A stretch of DNA of 64,000 nucleotides from Sphingomonas sp. IBVSS2 (GTDB lineage Bacteria; Pseudomonadota; Alphaproteobacteria; Sphingomonadales; Sphingomonadaceae): positions 186,001 to 250,000 of the forward strand of contig NZ_NFUR01000004.1 of NCBI RefSeq assembly GCF_002127225.1. The letters are read 5' to 3'. A program made the position numbers and the translations under genes. Under the pieces are notes generated by a model. The model had not been told where the DNA came from, searched no databases, and was given only the letters and a program-made list of their open reading frames with translations. Below are positions 18,461 to 29,500 of the stretch, in pieces. Position 1 is the first letter of the stretch. Each line of letters starts with the position of its first letter.

Positions 18461-18478
18461 GTCAACGTTGTGCTTGAC
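18461..18478. promoter_or_regulatory. Inverted repeat GTCAA-N8-TTGAC
   Basis: GTCAA at 18461-18465 is mirrored by TTGAC at 18474-18478. It overlaps the candidate minus-strand -35 box upstream of the sheath gene, and a further CGTCAAT lies at 18491. A repressor or activator operator is possible; no regulator is known. Confidence 0.3.
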
Positions 18479-18532
18479 GATGTGCGGGTACGTCAATAGC
18501 ATAATTTCATATCGACTCCATCTGTTTGGTCT

Positions 18533-18550
18533 CGTTTCTTGACAGAAACG
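18533..18550. promoter_or_regulatory. 18-bp interrupted palindrome centred on TTGACA
   Basis: CGTTTC (18533-18538) and GAAACG (18545-18550) are perfect inverted arms flanking TTGACA. The element sits about 50 bases upstream of the ATG at 18600 and coincides with the plausible -35 box of the plus-strand operon, so it is a candidate operator. Confidence 0.35.
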
Positions 18551-18599
18551 GGGATTACGTTCGGCTAACCATTTTCTTTAGGGTGGGAGGGCGTTGCTC

Positions 18600-19172
18600 A
18601 TGGCGGCCGAGAACAATGCGTTATTGCAGCACGCACTCGATCTCACCTTCTACGGCCTGCCCTCGTCCGCTTCGGTCCGGCTCGATTTCCCCATAGAGAC
18701 GGGCGCGATCATCCCGATGCCGCGTGCGACGCCGTCGGTGCGGCTCGGCGCAAGCTATGGCGGGGGCGAGATGGCGATCCGCGGGCTTTCGATCCAGCCG
18801 CGCCGGATCGAGTTCGACATCGAGAACGCGCCCGCCACCCTGCCGCTGCTCGTCCACATCCTGTGCGGCGGCCGGTTCATCCATGGCTGGGTGCAGGTGC
18901 CGGGCGACGTGCAGGTGTCGATAGCGACTTCGGTGCAGCGCATCCGCTTCGTCGGGGCGGGCTATTGGGCGGTGCCGCTGACCCAGGTGGAGGCGGAGAG
19001 CAAGCCGGTGCCGAAGCCTGCTCCGGCACCGGCGGCAGCGCCGGCACCGGCCCCCACGCCGTCGCCGTCCTCGAGCAAGCCAAGCCCGAGCCCCGCTCCG
19101 AAGCCCGCGCCCGCGCCCGCGCCGGCACCCGAGCCTCGGTCCTCGATGCCCACGCCAACGCCGGCGGCCTGA
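18600..19172 (+). CDS. Unknown protein with Pro/Ala-rich tail, first gene of the cargo operon
   Basis: The ATG at 18600 is 9 bases after GGGAGG; a TTG two codons earlier is also possible. Of 190 residues, the first ~125 look globular and beta-rich (LDLTFYGLPSSASVRLDFPI, GGEMAIRGLSIQPRRIEFDI, GYWAVPLTQVEAES). The last ~60 are almost purely Pro/Ala/Ser/Lys. No signal peptide is seen and no family is recognised. It heads a plus-strand run ending in the Rhs toxin and immunity genes, so a structural or loading role for the injection particle is possible but unproven. Confidence 0.75.
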   Translation: MAAENNALLQHALDLTFYGLPSSASVRLDFPIETGAIIPMPRATPSVRLGASYGGGEMAIRGLSIQPRRIEFDIENAPATLPLLVHILCGGRFIHGWVQVPGDVQVSIATSVQRIRFVGAGYWAVPLTQVEAESKPVPKPAPAPAAAPAPAPTPSPSSSKPSPSPAPKPAPAPAPAPEPRSSMPTPTPAA

Positions 19173-19276
19173 GCGCGAAGATGCCTGCGACCTACCTGTA
19201 GACTCCGCGTGGGGGCGATCCGCGGAATCAGTCTCGAAACCATCGCCACTTGTGAATCTGAGAAAGGAAACGCGTC

Positions 19277-19639
19277 ATGGCCATGAGCACGATCACGATC
19301 AACTTCCAGAACGCCACGCTGACGACGACGACGTCGCAGATCCTGATCACCAACGGCACCTTCGCGCTCGACACCACGAGCTCGCTGTCGATGGCGGGTA
19401 CGATCAGCTTCACCTCGCTCTACATCACGTCGGGCGCGATCAACTTCAACGTCGAGTCGGGCACTTCGTTCACCGCCGCCGTGGTGACGCCGGTCCATCA
19501 GACGGGTAGCAACTCGCCGACGCTCGAGGTCACCAACTTCGCGGGCACCGTGACGGTGACCTGGCCGACCCCGAACGGCCTGCAGACCCAGACGGTGATG
19601 TCGGGCGATCCGATCACGCTGAACAACTTCGCGAGCTGA
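19277..19639 (+). CDS. Beta-rich small protein, paralogue A of a tandem pair
   Basis: This 120-residue product starts at the ATG at 19277; an alternative ATG two codons on would give MSTITINFQNATL. It is composed almost entirely of Thr/Ser/Val/Ile/Asn beta-strand-like sequence with no Cys and no signal peptide. Its C-terminus GTVTVTWPTPNGLQTQTVMS matches the corresponding part of the next gene (ATITWPTANGPETQILTTG), and both begin with a VTINF/ITINF strand, so the two are tandem paralogues. Function unknown. Position next to the PAAR-like and Rhs genes suggests a small shell, tube-plug or adaptor protein. Confidence 0.75.
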   Translation: MAMSTITINFQNATLTTTTSQILITNGTFALDTTSSLSMAGTISFTSLYITSGAINFNVESGTSFTAAVVTPVHQTGSNSPTLEVTNFAGTVTVTWPTPNGLQTQTVMSGDPITLNNFAS

Positions 19640-19672
19640 GCCGCGAAGCACCTCGAACAAGGGAGGCCCCCG

Positions 19673-20044
19673 GTGGATGCGCAAGTGACGATCAACTTCG
19701 CCGGGGGCGTCGCCTCGACCAACCTGGTCCAGGTCATACTGGGCCAGGCGGTCCTCGCGCTGGAGAGCGTCCGCGGCGCCCTGGCCGATGTCATGGGCTT
19801 CACCAACATGACGGTCCATCCCGCGCAGGTCACCTTCGCCACTCCGAGCGGGGGCGCGTTCGTCGGGACCCTGGCGCTCACGCTGTCCTGGAACGGGGAG
19901 GACCCGACGGTGACGCTCGACAATCTCGTGCCGTCGGCACATGGCGGCCCGGCGACGATCACCTGGCCCACGGCGAACGGGCCGGAGACCCAGATCCTCA
20001 CCACGGGCAATGCGCTGACGCTCAGCGGCATCGTCGCCGACTAG
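19673..20044 (+). CDS. Beta-rich small protein, paralogue B of a tandem pair
   Basis: A GTG start at 19673 is preceded by AAGGGAGG, giving 123 residues beginning MDAQVTINFAGGV. It shares the N-terminal INF strand and the C-terminal TITWPT.NG..TQ....G pattern with the preceding gene, 33 bases upstream. Its centre differs (VILGQAVLALESVRGALADV), so the pair has diverged substantially. It is acidic and lacks membrane segments. Followed after 6 bases by the PAAR-like gene. Function unknown. Confidence 0.75.
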   Translation: MDAQVTINFAGGVASTNLVQVILGQAVLALESVRGALADVMGFTNMTVHPAQVTFATPSGGAFVGTLALTLSWNGEDPTVTLDNLVPSAHGGPATITWPTANGPETQILTTGNALTLSGIVAD

Positions 20045-20050
20045 GCCTGG

Positions 20051-20443
20051 ATGCCGCAGCTGGTCAGCCTGGGTGCGGTGCTGTCGTGCAGCTTCGGCAG
20101 CGCGCCGATGCCGATGATCGTGCCGCCAGAGGTGCCCGTGTTCGCCGACATGTTGCCGCTGGCGACGATCTTCGACTTCGTGCCGCTGGAGAACATCCCC
20201 AGCTTCGGGCTGTGCTCCAGCTTGGCCAATCCCGAGGTGGCGACCGCGACTGCGCTGGCGGAAGGTGTGCTGACGCCGATGCCGTGTATCCCGGTGACGA
20301 CCTCGCCCTGGTTCCCCGGCGCGCCGGAGGTGCTGCTCGAAGGGATGCCGGCCCTGTGCACCGGCTCGATGTGCCTGTGCGACTGGCTGGGCGAGATCGA
20401 GATCGACGAGCCCGGGCAGGAAAGCGCGATCACCAATTCCTGA
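20051..20443 (+). CDS. PAAR-like spike-tip protein (DUF4280)
   Basis: This 130-residue protein begins MPQLVSLGAVLSCSFGSAPM, the conserved DUF4280 start 'V..GA.L.CSFG', and ends with PALCTGSMCLCDWLGEIEI. Five Cys residues lie in paired positions, and a Met/Pro-rich middle has PMPCIPVTTSPW. DUF4280/PAAR-like proteins cap the V-type spike and help carry effectors in contractile systems. It immediately precedes the Rhs toxin gene, the usual genetic linkage of tip and cargo. Metal-binding residues cannot be assigned with certainty from sequence alone. Confidence 0.85.
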   Translation: MPQLVSLGAVLSCSFGSAPMPMIVPPEVPVFADMLPLATIFDFVPLENIPSFGLCSSLANPEVATATALAEGVLTPMPCIPVTTSPWFPGAPEVLLEGMPALCTGSMCLCDWLGEIEIDEPGQESAITNS

Positions 20444-20586
20444 GCGCGCCGGCCTCGCATGGCTTCAGCCTTGCGAAGAGATGAAGCCGAAACGGGGCAA
20501 GTCCTCTAAACACCAGCGAAATTCCTCCGACTACCAGATCACGGGCGGCAGCGAGGGACTGCCGTCGCGGCGATTTGGAGGGGCGG

Positions 20587-23500
20587 ATGGTTGCGATCTT
20601 CACGGGTGCCGGCACAGGCTTGGAGCGTGGATCGGGCTCGGTTCTGGGCGGGTCGGGTCTGCTCGGCAGCGCAGTGCAGGGGCGTGGGGGCGACAATGTC
20701 CTCGTCAACGCCGCGAACGGCAACCTGCTGATCTCGCGCCAGGACGAATATCTCGTCGGCCGCGGCCCCGATGTCGCGATCGGTCGTGCCTTCAACAGCC
20801 AGGCGACCGCCGACGACGACAATAACGACAAGTGGCGCCAGAGCACCGACCGGCGCGTGACGGCGGTCTCGGGGACGACCGTGCGCCGCGTCTCGGCCGA
20901 TGGCAGCGAGACGATCTATACCTGGGACGCCGCGCGCTCGGCCTATGTCTCGAAGGAAGGCGCCGGCGCGTACGACCAGATCGTCAAGTCGGGCAGCCAG
21001 TGGATCTGGACCGATGGCGACACCCAGCGCGTCGAGAAATATGATGAGCTGAACGGCGGCCGCATCGTCTGGGAAGGCGATACCGATCTCAACGCGATCA
21101 CCTACACCTATGTCGGCGACAAGCTCGACAAGGCGACCACGGCGGACGGCGCCTGGGTGCAATATAGCTGGTCCGGCTATAACATCACCAAAGTCACCAC
21201 CGGCTATACCGATCTGGCGACGGGCCTTTCCAAGACGCTGTCGCGCGTCTGGTACGAATATAGCGGCGCGCAGTTGACCAAGGTCCGCACCGATCTCACC
21301 CCGGCCGACAATGCCCTGCCCAGCGATGCCGATTCCTACTGGACGAGCTATGGCTATGACGGCGCCGGCCGCGTCAACAGCATCACCCAGAAGGACGGCT
21401 CGAGCCTGACCGTCACCTATGACGGATCGGGCCGTGTCGCGACGCTGACCCAGCTCGCCAGCTCGGGCGTCAACCGCGTGACGACGCTCGCTTATTATGC
21501 CGGCTACACCACGATAACCGACGCGACCGGGCAAGTGACCCGGCTAGACTATGACGCGGCCGGCAACCTCACCAGGATCACCGCGCCGCCCGCCTCGAGC
21601 GGCGCCGCGCAGCAGGTCGTGCAGTTCGGCTACAACGCCAATGGCGACCTGATCAGCACCGTCGACGCGTCGGGCAATTCGGCGAGCTACACCTATGACG
21701 GCAACGGCAATGTGCTCACCGCCACCGATGTGCTGGGGAACGTCGTCACCCGCACCTATGGCAGCAAGAACGAGCTGCTGACCGAGACCCGCACCGCGTC
21801 GGACGCGAGCGGTGCCGCCGTCAGCATTACCAGCCGTTTCGCCTATGATGCCAGGAACCATCTGCGATATGCCGTCAGCGGCGAAGGCTATGTGACCGAG
21901 TTCCGCTATACGGCGGCGGGCGAGCTCCAGTACAAGATCGAATATCCCGAGCACAGCTACGGCGTCGGTGCCGGCGCGCTCAGCGAAGCGACGATGGACG
22001 CCTGGCGCAACGGCCTGGCCGACCGGTCGTCGACCCAGATCACCCTGAATACCTATGATGCGCGCGGGAGCATGACCTCGACGCGCAGCTTCGGGATCGC
22101 CAGCGCCGGAGGCGCGGAATCGGCGGCGGAGGGCGCGAGGCGCACCTACTACACCTATGACCAGGCGGGCCGGCTGCTCGCGCGCAGCAACGAGGGGCAG
22201 GTCGCCGAGACCTTCGTCTATGACGGAATGGGCCGCATAACCGCCTCGGCGGACATCAACGGCGGTACCACCAGCTTCGTCTTCAACGACACGGCGACGA
22301 CCACGACGGTCACGCTCGCTTCGGGCTATGTGTCGACCTCCACCTACAACAAGGCAGGCGATCTGGTCAGCCTGACCGACAGCGGCAGCTATGTCGCGGG
22401 CGGGACCGCCGCCAGCCAGTACGACAAGCTGGGCCGGGTGCGGATCGCTACCGATGCGGCGGGGCTCAGCCGCTATTCCGCCTATGACAAGGCGGGCCGG
22501 CTGATCGCCGACGTCAACCATTATGGCGACATGACCGAGTATCGTTACGATGCGAACGATCGCATCGTCTCGACCACGCGCTACGCGACGCGCCTGACCG
22601 CCGGCCAGCTGGCCATCCTCCAGAATCCGGACAGCGTGTTCGATGTCGGCGCCATCCGTCCGGGCGCGTCGGGCGCGGACCTGTGGAGCTGGTCGGTCTA
22701 TGACAAGCTGGGCCAGGTCGTCGCCTCGATCGCCGGCGACGGCAGCGTGGCGACCATGGCCTATGACAAGTCCGGTCGCCTGGTCGGCACCACCGCCTAT
22801 GCCGCCAGGCTGACCGCAGGGCAGATCGCCGGCTTCAAGACCACTCCGCCGCTGCTCACCGACATCCCCGCGCCGGGTGCCGCCGATGCGATCACGCGCA
22901 GCTTCTACGACCGGGACGGCCGCCTGCTCGGCAGGCTGGACGGAGAGGGCTTCCTGGTCCGCAACGTCTATGACAAGGCGGGCAACAAGGTCGCGGAGAT
23001 CGCATCGTACAACGTCACCGCCGCGGGATTGCGCGCGGCGGGCAGCTTCAATGACCTGGTGGCGAACGTCGGCAGTTCGGCCAGCGACCGCGTGGTGCGG
23101 TACGTCTATGACGGCCAGGGGCTGCTCCGCTATGCCGTGGACGGGCTCAACCAGGTCACCGCCTATGGCTATGACGCGGCAGGCCTGCGAACCAGCACGG
23201 TGCAATATGCGGCGGCAATGGCCGCGACCGGCGACTATACCTATGACAATGTCAAGGCGCTCACCGCTTCGCTGGCGGGCAACGCCGACAACCGTACCAG
23301 CTGGTCGGTCTATGACGCGGCGGGCCGGCTCGCCTTCTCGCTCGATGCCGATGGCGGTGTCGCCGGGCTGAGCTACGATACGAGCGGACAGGTGATCCGC
23401 TCGGTCCAATATGCGGCCAGATACGTGACCGGCTCGCTCCCGTCCGTCGCCACGATGAACGGATGGTCGGGCAACAACGCCGGAGGTGCTTCCGATCGGA

Positions 23501-26500
23501 TCACCCGCACCTGGTACACGGCGCGCGGCGAGGCCCGCTATGTCGTGAATGCCGAAGGCTTCGTCTCGCGGACCGATTACAGCGCCTCGGGCAAGGTCAC
23601 GGCCAGCATCCTCTGGAACAACCGGATCAGCGTTTCGAACGCGACGACGATCGGCCAGGTCGATGCGGCGACGGCGGGGGCGGGCGACTATGCCGCGCAC
23701 AGCTACGGCTATCACCCCGACGGCATGCTCTACACCGAGTATGACGCGCTCGGCGTCCTGACGCTGTACGACTATACCGCGACCGGCAAGCTCAACGCCC
23801 GGTACGATGCCTATGGCACGGGTGACCAGGTGATCACCGCCTATGGCTATGACGCCGCCGGGCGGGTCGTCACCGAGGTTCGCGCCTGGGGCACCGCGCA
23901 GGCGTCGACGACCAGCTATGCCTATGACGGTCTCGGCAATCGGATCCAGGCGACGGATCCCAATGGCAACGTCACCAATTTCACCTATGACAAGCTCGGC
24001 CAGCTCAAGACGCAGACGGATGCGCTGGGCGGTGTCTCCAGCTACGAATATAATGCCTTCGGCCAGGCCTGGAAGGCCACCGATGCGCTGGGCTATTCGA
24101 GCTATAGCTGGTACGATCGGCTCGGGCGGATCACGCAGACGCGCGATGCCGGCAACTACCTGACCGAAACCAGCTATACCGCCTTTGGCGAGAAGGCGAG
24201 CCTGACCCGCCGCTTCAACCAGGTGACCGGGGCCGCCGCCATGGCGACGCCACCGTCGGTGGCCGCGAACGGCACCGAGGATGCCACCACCAGCTTCCTC
24301 TACGACAAGCTGGGCCGGCTCCTGCGCACCACCGATGCGATGGGCTTCTTCGAAACCTACAGCTATGACGGGCTCGGCAACCGGATCTCGGTCACGGCGA
24401 AATCGTCGACCGACAGCGCCGTCGCCGGGGCGGCGACGACCTATACCCATGATCGCCTCGGCCGGGTCCTTACCGAGACGCTGCCCAAGCCCACCTATGA
24501 CGCCGCGGGCAACCTCACCAGCTCGACCGTCGTCAACCGCTATGAATATGACGCGCGCGGCAATCGCACCAAGGTGGTGGAGGCCGACAATCTCTCCAAC
24601 CGCCGCACCACGACCTATGGTTTCGACAAGAACGATCGGCTGATCGAGACGCGCGGCGACGCGGTCTCGGTGATCGCCGACGATCTCGTCACGGTGTCGA
24701 CGGTCACTCCGGTCGAGACGATCCGTTACGATCTGCGCGGCAACGTCAAGGAAATGATCGACGTCGCGGGTGCGCGCCGGCTGTTCTACTATGACGCGCT
24801 CAATCGCAAGACGGTCGAGATCCGCCAGACCTCGGCCAGCGAGAACAGCTATTCGAGCTTCACCTATGATGCCGCGGGCAACGTAAAGTCGAACCGCGTC
24901 TATGCGGGCTCGATCGCCCTGCCGGGGAGCGTCGGCAGCGCACCGCCGTCGCCGCCCGCGACCGGCTATCGCGAGACTCTGTTCAACTATGACGCGCTCG
25001 GCCGCATGAGCTCGAGCCAGGTGCTGAACGTCGTTACCGGAAGCTACGCGACCGGCTATGCCGCGGCGAATCTCACCACCAGCTATACCTATGACGGCGT
25101 TGGCAACCTCAAGAAGGTCGTCGATCCCAATGGCGGCGAGACCTATAGCTGGTACGACGCGCTCGGCCGCAAGACCGGGCAGCTCGATGCCGAAGGCTAT
25201 CTGACGAGCTGGGGCTATGATCCCGACAACAATGTCACCGAGGAGCGCCGCTACGCCACGCGCTATGCCGGCGCGGCGTCGCTGGGCGGCGCGCCGGGCG
25301 TGGGCACCTCGGGTGCCGACCGGGTCACCCAATATGGGTATGACCGCCAGGGCAATCGCACCTGGGAGGCGCGGCTCTCGGTCGAGGCCTATTCGGTCAA
25401 TGCGGGCAATGGCGCGCTGAGCTCGGTCAGCGGCACCGCGATCGTGCAATATCTCTACAACGGCCTGGGGCAGGTGGTCCGCAAGACCGAGGCGAGCGGC
25501 GACCAGACCTTCTACGGCTATGACGGCGCGGGCCGGCTGGGCGTGGAGACGCGCTCGGCCTTTGTCGACTTCAACGGCCAATGGGTCTCGCCGACCACCC
25601 AATATCTCTATGACGGCCTGGGCAACCTGTCGCGCACCGTGCAATCCGGGGCGACCAACGCGGCGGCGCGCGTGACGACCTACAGCTACGGCGCCGACGG
25701 GCGCCTGGCGAGCACGACCGACGCGTCCGGCTTCAGCCGCTATTATGCCTATGACGTCGCGGGCCGGGTGAAGAAGGAAAGCTATACGCGCGCCACCGCG
25801 GCGGGCGGGGCCGTCACCGACGCCATCGCGTCACGCTACGACCTTGCCGGCCGCAAGGTGTTCCAGGGCGTCGCCACCTGGAACGGCAGCGGCTTCGCGA
25901 TGATCGACTATAGCCAGACCCAGTATAACAGCTATGGCCAAGTCTCGCGGAACGGGGTCAACGGGCTTTGGCAGACCGAGAACCAGTATGACAATGCCGG
26001 CCGCCTGACCGCGACCAATTCGGGGGACGGCGTCTGGAAGTTCTTCGGCTATGATCGCAACGGCAACCAGACCGTCGCGATCACCTCGGCCGGGACGAAC
26101 CTGGCCGGCCAGTCCTTCCTGGGCGCACTCTCGCTGGTCGGCCTGTCGACGGTCAACGCCACCTATACGAGCTACGACAAGCGCAACCTCGCGGTGCAGG
26201 TGGTGGAGGAGGGGCGCCAGCTGAGCGCTTCGGCCAGCGACCAGTTCGTCACTGCGCGCGGCTACAATGCGTTCGGCGAGATCGCGAGCGAGACGAACGC
26301 GCTCGGGGCGACGCTCACCTATACCTACAACACCATGGGCAAGCTGACGAAGAGCGAGAGCCCGACCGTTTCGATCACGCTCGAGAACGGCGCCCAGCAG
26401 AGCGTCCGGCCCACCGAATATTATTATTACGACCTGAGCGGCCGCCTGATCGGCGGGCGCGACGCGAACAGCAACCTGTCGACGCGGAGCCTGCTCGCCG

Positions 26501-29500
26501 GCACCGGCTATGGCGTGAGCCAGGCGCTGGTCGTCACCAGCTTCGCGGCCGATGGCGGTAAGATCGCCAACGCCTATGACATCCATGGCGATACGCGGCG
26601 CATCACCGACCAGATCGGCCGCGTCACCACCCAGGATTATGACGCGATGAGCCGCGTCACCGGCGTTTCGCATTATGGCGGCCTGGTGGAGAACTATGCC
26701 TATGACGGGCTGGGCCAGCGCATCCAGGCATGGAACAACCTCTATCAGAACCCGATCTACGGTCCGGAGGAATCCTATTGGGTCGAGGATCCCTATGATC
26801 CCTATGGCGGCTATTATGGCGGCGGGGGCCATTGGGAATATTACACGCCGATCATCGGCTACACGCCCGAAAAGGCGCTGACCGAATATGATGCGCTCGG
26901 CCGGGTGACCAGCCAGCTGGCGTTCGGCGGCGACCTCACCACGGCCAGCTATTCCTGGAATGGCGGCATCTCGACCAGCGGGATCGGCACCTTCGGCGGC
27001 TGGACCCAGGTCACGACCTACGCCAACGGCAAGACGCTCGTCGAAAGCAAGGACGTATTCAACCGCACCACCGCCAAGACCGACCTTGGCGGGCATGTCT
27101 GGAGCTACAGCTACGACATCTCGGGCCGGCTGAGCCAGGTGGGCACGGGCGGGCTCTATACGACCTATAATTATCTCAATACCGGCATGGTCGGCCAGAC
27201 GATCGTCGGCACCCCCAATCCGCAGGTGAACACCAGCTGGGCGCGGACGGTCTCCACCTACAGCTACGACAAGCTGGGCCAGCGCCTGACCGAGCAGACC
27301 AGCGAGGAAGCGGGCTATTATTCGCCGGGCTACTGGTACGAGGAATATGACCCCTATTACGGATATGTGACCAACAGCTACTGGGTCGACGAGAGCTACT
27401 ACACCACTTCGGCGACGCTGCAGAATTCGAGCGTCACTTATGACGCGCTGGGCCGGCTGAAGACGTTCGCCGAGGCGGGTACGGCGACGATGCCCGCGGC
27501 GAACATCGCCTATGAATATGATGCGAACGGCAATGTTCGCCGCACCACGGCGACGTATCGGACGCTCGACTACCAGGGCAATGTCTCGTCCTATTCGACG
27601 ACCAGCGACTATTGGTTCCGCTACGACAGCATGGGCCGGGTGGTCACCGACAAGGGCACGCTGCGCGGCGGCCAGATCGTCCGTGGCGAAGCGGTGTACG
27701 GCACCGGCGGCGGCCAGGACATATTGTACGACCTCGCCGGCCAGCGCATCGCCGTGATGCGGACGGAATATTCGCCCGGCTATTACGACTATGAATGGGG
27801 CTATTACTACGCGGGCAGCTATTATGAGAGCCGCGAGAATTATATCTACAACAGCGCCGGCCGCATCTACGAGATCCAGACCTCGACCGGCGGCTATGTC
27901 TCCGAGGACTATGACTATAACACCGGCGTCGCGACGCCGCCCGGGACGATCCCCGCGGCGCCCGCGACCGGCACGGTGCGCTCGCGCTTCTATTACGACC
28001 TGCTCGGCCACATGACCCAGCAGAACGACTATGAGGCGTACGGCTCGGCGATCGCCTATAGCCGCAATGTCGGCTACAACAACAAGGGCCAGGTCACCTA
28101 CGAGAGCACGTCGACCAAGAAGTATGACGGGCACACCTATCAGTCGTACAGCTATTACGACTATGGCTATGGGACCAACTATGCGCTGGGTTCGGTGCTG
28201 AGTGTCTCGACGATCAACTATCGCGACAACAACAACGCCAATGCGCCCGATACGCTGACTACCAACAGCTATACCTGGTGGGACGGCGCGGTGCAGTCGC
28301 AGATCGCGCACAAGCCGAATACCGGCCAGTCGACCACTTATTACACGAGCTTCTATTATAATGGGCTCGGCCAGCTGACATCGCTCTATGTCGGCGATGC
28401 GCGTGCGCGCAACGTCACCTTCAAGATGAACGGCGAGGGGCAGATCATTCGCCGGGACGAACAGGACTATAACTGGTCCAACGGCGATCCGCACGAGATC
28501 TGGTACCGCTTCAACGGGCGCCAGCTGGGCTATGTCGGCAACAACGGCACCAACGACGTGTCGACCGCGCAGTCGATCAGCGAGCGCCAGACCGTCTCGC
28601 CGACCACGCCGGGCGCGTTCCGCAACGGCGCGAGCTATGGCAGCTCCTACGCGGAGTTCGCCAACAGCTACGATCCGATCAACAGCTATAGCCAGGGTTC
28701 GTCGGGCGGCAGCTACACCGTGCGGGCCGGCGACACGCTCCAGGGCATCGCGCTCTCCATCTATGGCGACTCCAACCTCTGGTATCGCCTGGCGGAGGCG
28801 AACGGCCTGACCGGCGCTTCCGCGCTCGTCGAGGGACGGACGTTGACGCTGCCGAGCGGCGTGGTGAAGTCGAGCTACAACGCCTCGGGACTCAAGCCCT
28901 ATAATCCGGGCGAGGCGATCGGCGACGTAACCCCGTCGACGCCGCAGCCGCAGCAGCAGAAGAAGAACAAGTGCGGCGTCTTCGGCGCGATCATCCTGGC
29001 GGTGGTGGCGATCGCAGTCACCGTGGTGACCGCGGGCGCCGCGCTGGCGGCTGCCGGCCTGGCGACCAGCGTGGGTGCGGGGATCACCACCGTCGTCGGC
29101 GGCGGCCTGATCGGCGCGGCCGGCGTAGCCGGCGGGCTGGCCATCGGCGCGGGGGCCGCGGCGATCGGCTCGATCGTCAGCCAGGGCATCGGCGTCGCGA
29201 CGGGCATCCAGGACAAGTTCAGCTGGAAGGCAGTCGGCATGGCCGCGATCGGCTCGCTGGTCTCGGGCGGCCTGAACGAGGCATTTGGCGGCGGCGGGAT
29301 CATCGGCGCCGCGGCGCGCGGCGCCGCCGGCAGCGCGATCACCCAGGGCATCGGCGTCGCCACCGGCTTGCAGGACAAGTTCAGCTGGGCGGGTGTCGCG
29401 GCCGCCGGCGTGGGCGCGGCGGTCGGCTATCAGGCCGGCAAGTGGATGGGCGTGGAGCCGATCAGCCAGAACAATTCGATCGGCAACTATCTCGTCAACT

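Larger units (their letters stand above)
18394..18599. promoter_or_regulatory. Divergent intergenic promoter region between sheath and cargo operons
   Basis: This 206-base gap separates divergent genes and is visibly less GC-rich than its flanks. On the plus strand TTGACA at 18539-18544 could be a -35 box; no clean -10 follows at 17-18 bases. On the minus strand TTGACA reads from 18465 to 18460, with a weak TTTGGC 17 bases further on. Two inverted repeats overlap these boxes and are listed separately. Promoter calls are by eye and weak individually, but the divergent layout makes regulatory function here likely. Confidence 0.5.

Noticed and set aside
20575..20586. Alternative TTG start for the Rhs protein at 20575
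   Set aside because: The ATG at 20587 has the better-spaced GGAGGGG ribosome-binding site and matches the usual Rhs N-terminus.
21340..28400. Regularly recurring short units that could be mistaken for a CRISPR or satellite array
   Set aside because: Units differ in length and sequence and are all in frame, encoding Tyr-Asp repeats of an Rhs protein.
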